From Pseudomonadota bacterium (GTDB lineage Bacteria > Myxococcota > Myxococcia > Myxococcales > Myxococcaceae), in the NCBI GenBank assembly GCA_023424585.1, contig JAFADT010000102.1, positions 1 to 9,659 on the forward strand: 9,659 bases of DNA. Reading direction: 5' to 3'. A model generated the notes under the pieces. That model saw nothing but the letters and a program-made list of their open reading frames with translations. It had not been told where the DNA came from and did not search any database. Position 1 is the first letter of the stretch. Each line of letters starts with the position of its first letter. This document shows, piece after piece, positions 1 through 6,336 of the stretch. Made by a program: the position numbers and the translations under genes.

Positions 1-142
1 GGCCACGCCCGCGCCGGGGGCCGCCGAGCCCGTGGCGCCACCGGAGGGCTCCGCGGGGACCGCTGAACCCGCGGCGCCTGCGCAGGGCACCGCGGCGGGC
101 GGTGAGGCCGCGGGTCCTCCGGCGGAAGGCTCCACGCCGTAG
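1..142 (+). CDS. C-terminal end of an Ala/Pro-rich protein (partial)
   Basis: A reading frame enters from the left edge (first whole codon at base 2) and ends at a TAG at 140-142, giving about 46 residues. They are almost entirely Ala, Pro, Gly, Glu, Ser and Thr, with loosely repeated motifs such as PPEGSAG and PPAEGSTP. This looks like a disordered tail or linker, common at the ends of myxobacterial envelope and regulatory proteins. No domain is visible, so the function cannot be named. The frame has no other stop, and two hairpins follow it, which supports a real gene end. The low-complexity composition makes the coding call moderate only. Confidence 0.5.
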   Translation, partial: ATPAPGAAEPVAPPEGSAGTAEPAAPAQGTAAGGEAAGPPAEGSTP

Positions 143-158
143 CCCACGGATGAGGTGG

Positions 159-186
159 CCTGCCTCCGCGCCAGGCGGCGGGCAGG
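159..186. other. Imperfect hairpin just after the upstream gene
   Basis: CCTGCC (159-164) pairs with GGCAGG (181-186), and the inner CCGC (166-169) pairs with GCGG (175-178) around a five-base loop, with a small internal loop between the stems. It lies 17 bases after the stop at 142. There is no T-run after it, so it may be part of a compound termination region with the stronger hairpin at 198-239, or have no function. Confidence 0.3.
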
Positions 187-197
187 TCCCCAGCGCG

Positions 198-239
198 CGT
201 CCTGCTCCGGCCGGGTGCTCCGGCACGTCGAGCAGGACG
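198..239. terminator. Strong hairpin, probable bidirectional terminator
   Basis: A perfect 10-base inverted repeat is present: CGTCCTGCTC at 198-207 and GAGCAGGACG at 230-239. Inside it a second small stem, GTGC (215-218) with GCAC (223-226), closes a TCCG loop. On the + strand it is followed by TTCCGTTTC, a short T-rich stretch that is rare in this GC-rich DNA. It lies between two converging genes (stops at 142 on + and 276 on -), where a shared terminator is expected. The minus-strand side has no T-run, so termination is better supported for the rightward gene. Confidence 0.6.
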
Positions 240-275
240 TTCCGTTTCACTCGCACGTCGCGCCGGGCGCGCGGC

Positions 276-536
276 TCAGAGGTCGAAGTCGCCCGCGGGG
301 GGCTTCTTGCCGCGCATCGCGCGCTCCCTCGCGGCGCGGACGTCGGCGCGCAGGGCCTCGGTGGCCTCGGCGTCCACCGCTCCTGTCTCCAGGTCCACGA
401 CGTCCCCTTCGCGCACGCCTGCGGGCAGGGTGTCCAGCGCGCGGGTCACCTGCTGGCCATCCACCACCAGCACGGCGACCGCGTCCTCGATGCGGTCCAC
501 CGTGGCCCGGGACCGGGGCTTCGTCTTCTTCGTCAC
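276..536 (-). CDS. DUF3006-like small protein
   Basis: This 86-residue protein is small and charged. Its core, from about residue 11 (ATVDRIEDAVAVLVVDGQQV), continues into LPAGVREGDVVDL. That matches the DUF3006 pattern: a DRIE motif, a short beta-rich core, then LPxGVxEGDVV. The C-terminal half is a charged helix ending in FDL. The family has no assigned biochemical role, but members are often encoded beside ComEC-like MBL hydrolases, as here. The start chosen is the GTG at 534-536 (complement of CAC). It overlaps the TGA of the upstream MBL paralogue as GTGA, with GGAG ten bases upstream. A longer frame would run back to 596 inside the upstream gene and is not favoured. No signal peptide is seen, so the product is probably cytoplasmic although both upstream partners look exported. 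Confidence 0.75.
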   Translation of the reverse strand: MTKKTKPRSRATVDRIEDAVAVLVVDGQQVTRALDTLPAGVREGDVVDLETGAVDAEATEALRADVRAARERAMRGKKPPAGDFDL

Positions 537-1885
537 GGGTGACAGTCTCCGGCGGGCCTGCGGCCCGTGCTCAGCGCCGCCTCGCGCGTGCTCCACGTCA
601 GCATGTTCTCCGGCTTGATGAGGCCCACGGACCGGCAGCTGGCCTTGTGGAAGATGGGTTTGTGCCTGCTCGCCCGGTAGTCGCCCGGGGTGCTGCTGGA
701 GGACGAGCGCACCGCCTTCTCCGGCGCCTCCGCCCGCGTGTTCTTGCGCGCGGTGGGCAGAGCATCCACGTCCGTCACGTCGCTGACGCGGGCCTTGCTG
801 TCGCGCGCGGGCTCGGTCCGGACGGCCGGGGGCGGTTCGGTGGGCGCCGGCTTCACGGCGACGGCGGGCTTCACCGTCCGCTGGAGCGGCGGGCGAGGAT
901 CCAACCCCGGGAAGCGGTGCCGCGTGCCGGCGGGCTCGCCCTTCGTCGGGCGCTGGAGCGAGAGCTCGAACTGCTTGCCGTCGCTGACCGCGTGCACCTC
1001 GCCGTTCTCGTCCGTGCGGAACGTCCGCGCGTCCACGCCGCGCAGCCGCGCGAGGAGCTCCTTCACCTGGGGGCTCTTCTCCAGGCTGTCATCGCCGCTG
1101 AACACCGCCGCCTGCGGACGCACCTCCTCCAGGTACGCCTGCGAGTTCGCCCCCTCCACGCCGGGCGAGGCGACCTTCAGCAGCGTGGAGGGGGCCAGCA
1201 GCCCGCGCTCCAGCAGCCGGGCCTCCGTCTCGCCGCGCGCGCCGCCCGCGAAGAGGATCGACGTGTCGTCATACGTCAGGCGCAGCACGATGGAGTTCGC
1301 CGCGTTGCGCCCCTCCGCGTCTGCGGCTCCCCGCAGGAGCGGCTCCGCCGGCGCCCGGGGCCAGAGCACCGTGAGGCTCACCCGGTCCTCCAGCGTCAGG
1401 CGGACCAGCTCCCCGGGCGCGGACGAGGACGGCGCGGGCGAGAGGATCTGCACCCCGCGCGAGCCCACCGTCGTCAGCAGCGCGTCGTAGGCCTTCGACG
1501 TGTCGGGCAGCTGCGGCTCCATCAGCCGCCGCGCGCCCACGCGCTTGAGCACCGCCTCCAGCGCGCCGTGGCGCTTCGGATCCGGCTGGGTGAGGATCAC
1601 CAGGTCCAGCTCGCGGCGCAGCAGCTCCGGCAGCCGGTTCACCAGGTGCGACTCGGCGGACGCGGGCCCCGAGTCCACCAGCACCGTGTTGCCGCGCGGC
1701 GTGACGATGAGCGCGGCATCCCCCGCGCCCACGTCGAAGAAGTACACGTGGAGCTTCCCGTCCGGCGCGCCGCCGAAGTAGCGAGACTTCTCCGGGGGCT
1801 TCTGCGCGGGGGGGGCGGACGGCTGCTGCTGACAGGCCAGGGTGGCGAGCAGCAGCCCCACCCCCAGCGCGATGCGGGCCTTCAT
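533..1885 (-). CDS. Metal-site-less MBL paralogue with Ada-like C-terminal module, putative lipoprotein
   Basis: This 450-residue protein is clearly homologous to the gene upstream but has lost the metal centre. It keeps the fold landmarks DVGAGDAALIV (51-61), DLVILT (94-99), SIVLRLTY (198-205) and DARTFRTDENGEV (285-297). The expected HxHxDH is QPDPKR (100-105), TGD is AGG (213-215), HHG is SPG (240-242), and GHP is gone near 268-271. Catalytic hydrolysis is therefore unlikely. The N-terminus is a hydrophobic export signal ending LATLAC, so Cys18 could be lipidated; the lipobox is imperfect (Thr at -3). A Pro/Ala-rich linker (about 312-400) leads to an Ada-like module with H413, C417, C448 and H449. 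The start is ATG at 1883-1885, overlapping the upstream TGA as ATGA; a TTG nine bases earlier is less likely. The frame is intact for its whole length, so this looks like a pseudoenzyme rather than a decaying gene. Confidence 0.85.
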   Translation of the reverse strand: MKARIALGVGLLLATLACQQQPSAPPAQKPPEKSRYFGGAPDGKLHVYFFDVGAGDAALIVTPRGNTVLVDSGPASAESHLVNRLPELLRRELDLVILTQPDPKRHGALEAVLKRVGARRLMEPQLPDTSKAYDALLTTVGSRGVQILSPAPSSSAPGELVRLTLEDRVSLTVLWPRAPAEPLLRGAADAEGRNAANSIVLRLTYDDTSILFAGGARGETEARLLERGLLAPSTLLKVASPGVEGANSQAYLEEVRPQAAVFSGDDSLEKSPQVKELLARLRGVDARTFRTDENGEVHAVSDGKQFELSLQRPTKGEPAGTRHRFPGLDPRPPLQRTVKPAVAVKPAPTEPPPAVRTEPARDSKARVSDVTDVDALPTARKNTRAEAPEKAVRSSSSSTPGDYRASRHKPIFHKASCRSVGLIKPENMLTWSTREAALSTGRRPAGDCHP

Positions 1886-3120
1886 GGATGACAATCCTCG
1901 GCGGGGCGGCGCTCACGCAGGGCGTCGGCGCGGCGGGTGTAGACGGTGCGCTCGTTCTTCGAGCGCTTCAGGGTCGAGCAGCTCTCGCGGTGGAACACCT
2001 TGCTGCCCTTGAGCGACACGTAGCGCTCACCCGTGGTGGAGGACGTGCCCGCGGGCGCCGCGGGCTCCACCGACGTCCGGGACCGGGACGCGCCCGGCTC
2101 CGGTTCCTTCTCCATGGAGCGGCCGGCGCGGCCGCGCGGCGTGGGCTCGATGGGGCCCAGCGCCACCGGGCCTCCCGCCGGCTGCGTGCCGGACAGGCTC
2201 ACGGCCCCGCCGCCCTTCGCCGAGCGCAGCGTCACGGTGGCGCCGTCGCTCACCGCCATCACCTCGCCGTCCTGGTCGGTGCGGAAGGTGCGGGCGCGCA
2301 CGTCGCCCAGGCGGCCCAGGACCTCCGGGCTCGGGTGGCCGTAGTCGTTGCCCACGCCGCAGGAGATGACCGCCGCCTGCGGCTTCACGCGCTCCAGGAA
2401 GGCCGCGGTGGAGGAGTGCTTGCCGCCGTGGTGCGCCACCTTCAGCACCGTGGCGGTGAGGTCCAGGGGCTTCTGGAGCAGCACCTCCTCCGTGGGCGGC
2501 TCCGAGTCCCCCGTGAACAGGAACGCCGTCTTCCCGTAGGTGAGCTTGGTGACGATGGAGTTCGCGTTCGGGTCCGAGCGCGTGTTCGCGAGGAACGGCT
2601 CCTGGGGCACGCGCGGCCAGAGCACGGTGAGCGCCACGCCCTCCCCCAGGCCCACGGTGAGCAGCGTCTGGGGCGAGTGGGGGTTGGGCTCCGGGCTCAT
2701 CACCTGGCCCACCTCGCGGCCCACGAAGTCCAGCAGGTCGCGGTACGCCTCGCTGGGGTGGTCGAAGCCGGGGTCCATGAAGCGCCTGGCCCCCACCGCC
2801 TTCAAGGCCGCGCGCAGCCCGCCCAGGTGGTCCAGGTGCGGGTGGGTGAGGATGACCAGGTCCAGCGGGCCCTTCACCAGCTCCCGCAGCCGCGCCGCCA
2901 GCCGCGAGCCGGCCTCCGGGGGGCCGCCGTCGATGAGCAGCGTCTTGCCCGTGGGCGACACGATGAGCGCCGCGTCCCCCTGGCCCACGTCGAGGAAATA
3001 GACGGTGAGCCGCCCCGGCGCGGGGGAGGGGAGGGCCGCGGGGGCCGACGCCGCGGCGGGGGCCGGCGACGCCGCGAGGAAGAGGACCAGGAGTGCGAGC
3101 AGCCGCGCGAAGACCTTCAC
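1882..3120 (-). CDS. Exported ComEC/Rec2-type MBL-fold hydrolase with Ada-like C-terminal module
   Basis: This 412-residue protein has an N-terminal signal peptide (hydrophobic 6-17, then Ala/Pro-rich to about 35) without a lipobox cysteine, so it is probably periplasmic or secreted. The MBL domain follows: DVGQGD (44-49), DGG (64-66), the metal motif THPHLDH (H93, H95, D97, H98), TGD (D205), HHG (H230) and GHP (H262). DVGQGD with these motifs is typical of the hydrolase domain of ComEC/Rec2 and its stand-alone relatives; ComEC's nuclease role in DNA uptake suggests phosphodiester cleavage, but the substrate is unknown. No ComEC membrane domain is present. After a low-complexity linker (about 320-365), an Ada-like module carries FHxxxC (H377, C381) and DCHP (C410, H411). 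The start is GTG at 3118-3120, followed by a good signal sequence; its Shine-Dalgarno is weak. It is the first gene of a leftward unit and diverges from deoC. Confidence 0.88.
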   Translation of the reverse strand: MKVFARLLALLVLFLAASPAPAAASAPAALPSPAPGRLTVYFLDVGQGDAALIVSPTGKTLLIDGGPPEAGSRLAARLRELVKGPLDLVILTHPHLDHLGGLRAALKAVGARRFMDPGFDHPSEAYRDLLDFVGREVGQVMSPEPNPHSPQTLLTVGLGEGVALTVLWPRVPQEPFLANTRSDPNANSIVTKLTYGKTAFLFTGDSEPPTEEVLLQKPLDLTATVLKVAHHGGKHSSTAAFLERVKPQAAVISCGVGNDYGHPSPEVLGRLGDVRARTFRTDQDGEVMAVSDGATVTLRSAKGGGAVSLSGTQPAGGPVALGPIEPTPRGRAGRSMEKEPEPGASRSRTSVEPAAPAGTSSTTGERYVSLKGSKVFHRESCSTLKRSKNERTVYTRRADALRERRPAEDCHP

Positions 3121-3233
3121 GGGTTGGAACTCTACAGCCCCGCTCCCATTCTCGGCACCCCATGCGTCGCCGGGGGACTCCTCCCTCCCGCGAGCGCTTC
3201 CCCGAGCGCCGGGAGTGGGCTAAGGGGCCCGGC
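3121..3233. promoter_or_regulatory. Divergent intergenic region between the MBL unit and deoC
   Basis: These 113 bases separate two divergent starts (GTG at 3120 on -, ATG at 3234 on +) and must hold promoters for both units. A weak candidate for deoC is TTGGAA (3124-3129), 17 bases, then CATTCT (3147-3152), a poor match to sigma-70 consensus. The deoC ribosome site AAGGGG (3222-3227) is six bases from its ATG and settles the start choice. No clear promoter is seen for the MBL unit. The hairpin at 3185-3215 is listed separately. Confidence 0.5.
3185..3215. promoter_or_regulatory. Two-part hairpin in the deoC leader
   Basis: CTCCCG (3185-3190) pairs with CGGGAG (3210-3215), and the inner GCGCT (3194-3198) pairs with AGCGC (3205-3209) around a six-base loop. 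A three-base CGA bulge lies on the left arm. It ends six bases before the deoC Shine-Dalgarno (AAGGGG at 3222). It could be an RNA leader structure affecting deoC translation or a protein-binding palindrome. Chance pairing in GC-rich DNA is possible, though 11 paired bases in two aligned stems is notable. Confidence 0.4.
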
Positions 3234-4094
3234 ATGCCGTCCGACGCCGAAGCCTTCTTCACCGTCCTCGAAGAGCTGGTCGACCAGGCCCGCCACCGTC
3301 TGCACGCCTGGAGGGGCCAGCAGGAGGCGGCGCCGCCCGCGCCCGCCGTCATTCCGAACCCGGAAGCCCCGCGCCCGCCCGGCGTGAGGGTCGCCACCGC
3401 GCGCGTGGACCCGGCCACGCTCGTCAAGGCCGCGGACCTGGCCCCGTACATCGACCACACGCTGCTCAAACCCGAAGCGCGCGCCGAGGACATCGTGCGC
3501 GTGGCCGAGGAGGCCCGTCAGTACGGCTTCGCCACCGTGTGCGTGAACAGCTGCCACGTGGCCACCGCGGCGCGCGTGCTGGCCGGGGCGACGGCCGTGC
3601 CCATCGCCGTGGTGGGCTTCCCACTGGGCGCCGCGCTGTCGTCCGCGAAGGCCTTCGAGGCGCGCGAGGCCATCCGCGCGGGGGCGCGTGAAATCGACAT
3701 GGTGCTCAACCTGGGCGCGCTCAAGGCGCACGACTACCAGCGCGTGCACGAGGACATCGCGGCGGTGGTGGAGGCCAGCCGCCCGGTGCCCGTGAAGGTC
3801 ATCCTGGAGACGGGCCACCTCACGGACGAGGAGAAGGTCGTCGCGTGCGCGCTGTCCAAGGCCGCGGGCGCCGCGTTCGTGAAGACGTCCACCGGCTTCG
3901 GGCCCGGCGGCGCCACGGTGAAGGACATCGAGCTGATGCGCGCGGTGGTGGGCGACGATGTGGGCGTGAAGGCCTCTGGCGGCGTGCGCTCCGCGGAGGA
4001 CGCGGTGAAGCTCATCCGGGCCGGCGCCAACCGCCTGGGCGCCTCCGCGTCCGTGGCCATCGTCACCGGGCAAGTCTCCACCGCGCAGTACTGA
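3234..4094 (+). CDS. deoC: Deoxyribose-phosphate aldolase
   Basis: DeoC is a cytoplasmic class I aldolase that splits 2-deoxy-D-ribose 5-phosphate into glyceraldehyde 3-phosphate and acetaldehyde, the last step of deoxynucleoside catabolism. The TIM-barrel core starts near residue 65 and shows family motifs in order: YIDHTLLKPEA (72-82), ATVCVNSCHV (100-109), VVGFPLGA (126-133), EIDMVLNLGALK (153-164), KVILETGHLT (188-197), AFVKTSTGFGPGGAT (214-228) and GVKASGGVR (244-252). Lys217 matches the Schiff-base lysine, Lys246 the second active-site lysine, and Asp155 the proton-relay aspartate. At 286 residues it is longer than usual (about 220-260) because of a helix plus Pro/Ala-rich extension at 1-60. 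The ATG at 3234 has AAGGGG six bases upstream; a longer frame would run into the opposite gene. It leads a rightward group, 17 bases before the zinc-finger gene. Confidence 0.95.
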   Translation: MPSDAEAFFTVLEELVDQARHRLHAWRGQQEAAPPAPAVIPNPEAPRPPGVRVATARVDPATLVKAADLAPYIDHTLLKPEARAEDIVRVAEEARQYGFATVCVNSCHVATAARVLAGATAVPIAVVGFPLGAALSSAKAFEAREAIRAGAREIDMVLNLGALKAHDYQRVHEDIAAVVEASRPVPVKVILETGHLTDEEKVVACALSKAAGAAFVKTSTGFGPGGATVKDIELMRAVVGDDVGVKASGGVRSAEDAVKLIRAGANRLGASASVAIVTGQVSTAQY

Positions 4095-4111
4095 CGAAGG
4101 GTGCGCGCACC

Positions 4112-4507
4112 GTGACCCCGAAGCAGCGAGAGGACTTCCTCCAGCAGTTGCTGGCGCTCCACGCGGAGCTGACCGGCAAGGCGCCCATGCGCATCGAGCC
4201 CAACCGCACCGACGAGGCGCGCGTGGGCGGCGACGAGGACGAGCAGCCCCTCAACGAGATGATGCAGACCATCGCGTCCAGCCGGAACCGCAACACCGAC
4301 GGCACGCTGGCGCGCGTGGTGAAGGCCCTGGGCAAGCTGCGCGAGGACCCGGACTCCTTCGGCGAGTGCGAGGAGTGCGGCGAAGCGATCCCCTTGGGGC
4401 GCCTCAAGGCCATGCCCTACGCGGAGTTCTGCGTCGCGTGCCAGGACAACAAGGACGGCCCCAAGGGGCCGGTGCGCCGCAAGCACCTCACCGACTACAA
4501 GAGCTGA
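4112..4507 (+). CDS. DksA/TraR-family C4 zinc-finger protein
   Basis: This 131-residue protein has the layout of DksA/TraR regulators, which bind in the RNA polymerase secondary channel and alter promoter choice, often with ppGpp. An N-terminal helix (3-21) is followed by a loop and an acidic segment, a second helix (about 46-80), and a C4 zinc finger: C86-x2-C89 (GECEECGEAI) and C107-x2-C110 (FCVACQ). LGRLKAMPYAEFC is typical of the family. The coiled-coil tip motif DxxDxA of E. coli DksA appears as NRTDEA (31-36), so the first acidic residue is Asn. It is a DksA-like paralogue; whether it acts on polymerase is untested. The start is GTG at 4112, with GAAGGG ten bases upstream. It lies between deoC (17-base gap) and the mutase (33-base gap), so co-transcription is likely. 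Confidence 0.88.
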   Translation: MTPKQREDFLQQLLALHAELTGKAPMRIEPNRTDEARVGGDEDEQPLNEMMQTIASSRNRNTDGTLARVVKALGKLREDPDSFGECEECGEAIPLGRLKAMPYAEFCVACQDNKDGPKGPVRRKHLTDYKS

Positions 4508-4540
4508 CCCACCCTTTCTTCAACGACGAGGCGACGCGCG

Positions 4541-6268
4541 ATGGACACCACCGGACTCAGGGAGCGGGCGGAGGCCTGGCGCAAGGCGGATCCGGATCCG
4601 GAGACGCAGGCGGAACTGGCCCAGGTGCTCGAGAAGGCGGACTGGGCGGACCTGGCGGATCGCTTCGCGCAGGACCTGGAGTTCGGCACCGCGGGCCTGC
4701 GCGGCGTGCTGGGCGCCGGCCCCAACCGCATGAACCGCGCCGTCGTGCGGCGCACCACCGCGGGCCTGGCGCGCTACCTCAAGGCCACCGTGCCGGACGT
4801 CACCACGCGCGGCGTGGTGGTGGGCCGCGACGCGCGCCGCCTGAGCCAGGAGCTGGCGGAGGACACCGCCGCCGTGCTCGTCGCGGAGGGCATCCCCGCG
4901 CACGTCTTCCCGGAGCCGGTGCCCACGCCCGTCACCGCGTTCGCGGTGCTGCACCTCAACGCCGCCGCCGCGGTGATGGTGACCGCCAGCCACAACCCGC
5001 CCGAGTACAACGGCTACAAGGTCTACTGGGGCAACGGCGCGCAGATCGTCCCGCCGCAGGACGTGGGCATCGCGGACGCCATCGCGAAGGTGGAGCCCGC
5101 CAACGCCGTGCCGCTGCTCACGCCCGCGCAGGGGCGCGCGAGGGGGCTGTGGCGCGACCTGCCGGCGGACGTGGGCCACGCGTACCTGCGCGCCATCCTG
5201 GACCTGCGCCTGTACCGCAAGGGCAGTGACACGCTGTCCATCGTCTACACCGCCATGCACGGCGTGGGCGGCGCGTGGGCGACGCTCGCGCTCAAGGAGG
5301 CGGGCTTCCCGCGCGTGACGCCCGTGGCCGAGCAGCAGCAGCCCGACGGCCGCTTCCCCACCGTGCGCTTCCCCAACCCGGAGGAGCCGGGTGCCATGGA
5401 CCTGTCCATCGCCACCTCGGAGCGCGTGAAGGCGGACCTGGTGCTCGCCAACGACCCGGACGCGGACCGGCTGGCGGTGATGGCGCGGGATGCGTCTGGA
5501 AGGCTGCGCCTGCTCACCGGCAACGAGGTGGGCGTGCTCCTGGGCCACTACGTCCTCACGCAGGGGACGAAGCGCGCGCGCCCGCACGTGGTCACCACCA
5601 TCGTGTCCTCCACGCAGCTGGGGGAGATCGCGCGCGGGCTGGACGCCGCCTACGACGAGGTGCTCACCGGCTTCAAGTGGATCGCCAACCGCGCGCTGGA
5701 GCGCACGGCGAAGGAGGGCACGCAGTTCGTCTTCGGCTACGAGGAGGCGCTCGGCTACACCGTGGGCACCGCCACGCGCGACAAGGACGGCGTGGGCGCG
5801 GCCCTGGTGGTCGCGGACATGGCCGCGTGGTGCGAGGCGCGCGGCACCACCGTGCTGGGCTACCTGGAGGAGATCCAGCGCCGCTTCGGCCTGCACGTGG
5901 GCGCCCAGCGCAACGTGACGCTGCCCGGCGCGGCCGGCGCGCAGACCATCCGCGCCATCATGCAGGCCTTCCGCGCGTCGCCGCCCGCGAACATCGGCGG
6001 CACCCCGGTGACGGCCGTGCGCGACTACCAGCAGGGCGAGGGCGGCCTGCCCCCGTCCAACGTCGTCGCCTTCGTGCTGGAGGGCGGCGGCCGCGTCACC
6101 CTGCGCCCCTCCGGCACCGAGCCGAAGATCAAGTACTACTTCGAGCACAAGGAGGCGCTCGCCCCCGGCGAGCCGCTCCCCCAGGCCCGCCAGCGCGCGG
6201 AAGGAAGGCTGGCCGCCCTCATCGACGCCTTCCTGGCCCTGGCCCGCGAGCGCGGCCAGCCGGCCTGA
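4541..6268 (+). CDS. Phosphohexomutase family, PGM2/PgcA type (phosphoglucomutase or phosphopentomutase)
   Basis: This cytoplasmic enzyme of 575 residues belongs to the alpha-D-phosphohexomutase superfamily, which moves a phosphate between C1 and C6 (or C5 of pentoses). The four signatures are present in order: the phosphoserine loop TASHNPPEYNGYK (148-160, Ser150), the Mg-binding loop NDPDADR (304-310; D305, D307, D309), the sugar-binding loop FGYEEALGY (398-406) and the phosphate-binding RPSGTEPK (522-529). The N-terminal LEFGTAGLRG (46-55), the EEALGY form of the sugar loop and the length fit PGM2/PgcA. Human PGM2 acts mainly as a phosphopentomutase, and closeness to deoC makes that role attractive, since it would supply deoxyribose 5-phosphate. 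Glucose 1,6-phosphate mutase activity is the alternative. The ATG at 4541 has GAGG nine bases upstream. No motif residue is missing. Confidence 0.9.
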   Translation: MDTTGLRERAEAWRKADPDPETQAELAQVLEKADWADLADRFAQDLEFGTAGLRGVLGAGPNRMNRAVVRRTTAGLARYLKATVPDVTTRGVVVGRDARRLSQELAEDTAAVLVAEGIPAHVFPEPVPTPVTAFAVLHLNAAAAVMVTASHNPPEYNGYKVYWGNGAQIVPPQDVGIADAIAKVEPANAVPLLTPAQGRARGLWRDLPADVGHAYLRAILDLRLYRKGSDTLSIVYTAMHGVGGAWATLALKEAGFPRVTPVAEQQQPDGRFPTVRFPNPEEPGAMDLSIATSERVKADLVLANDPDADRLAVMARDASGRLRLLTGNEVGVLLGHYVLTQGTKRARPHVVTTIVSSTQLGEIARGLDAAYDEVLTGFKWIANRALERTAKEGTQFVFGYEEALGYTVGTATRDKDGVGAALVVADMAAWCEARGTTVLGYLEEIQRRFGLHVGAQRNVTLPGAAGAQTIRAIMQAFRASPPANIGGTPVTAVRDYQQGEGGLPPSNVVAFVLEGGGRVTLRPSGTEPKIKYYFEHKEALAPGEPLPQARQRAEGRLAALIDAFLALARERGQPA

Positions 6269-6295
6269 GTCCCCCTTCAACCCTCACTCCCGGGT

Positions 6296-6314
6296 CGCGG
6301 CGCCTCGCGCCGCG
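6296..6314. terminator. Perfect hairpin between the mutase and the outer-membrane-like gene
   Basis: CGCGGCGC (6296-6303) and GCGCCGCG (6307-6314) form a perfect eight-base stem with a CTC loop, 27 bases after the mutase stop. The following bases, GTCCTTCGC, are only weakly T-rich. It could be a partial terminator or attenuator that lowers expression of the next gene, or an RNA-stabilising structure inside a longer transcript. Confidence 0.4.
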
Positions 6315-6336
6315 GTCCTTCGCAGAAAGGAACCTC

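Noticed and set aside
533..1885. Second MBL gene as a decaying pseudogene
   Set aside because: The frame is open for 450 codons, export signal and C-terminal module are intact, and both junctions are translationally coupled. Selective loss of only the metal ligands fits a pseudoenzyme better, though dN/dS was not computed.
1886..1894. Alternative TTG start adding MSS to the second MBL protein
   Set aside because: The ATG at 1883-1885 overlaps the upstream stop as ATGA, has GAGG ten bases upstream and gives a standard signal peptide start (MKAR).
1882..3120. Calling the intact MBL protein comEC itself
   Set aside because: It has only the hydrolase-type domain after a signal peptide; the membrane channel and N-terminal domains of ComEC are absent.
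3093..3233. Longer N-terminus for DeoC starting at 3093
   Set aside because: It would overlap the opposing MBL gene and encode an Arg/Pro-rich stretch; the ATG at 3234 has a well-placed ribosome site.
155..3387. Very long open frames on the + strand (about 155-1891 and 1888-3387) opposite the MBL genes
   Set aside because: Their products are Arg/Ala/Gly/His-rich with no motifs, as expected for antisense frames in GC-rich DNA; the minus strand carries clear MBL domains and signal peptides.
4520..6280. Long minus-strand open frame opposite the mutase gene
   Set aside because: It mirrors the phosphohexomutase gene, whose four active-site motifs are all on the + strand; the antisense product is low-complexity and His/Arg-rich.
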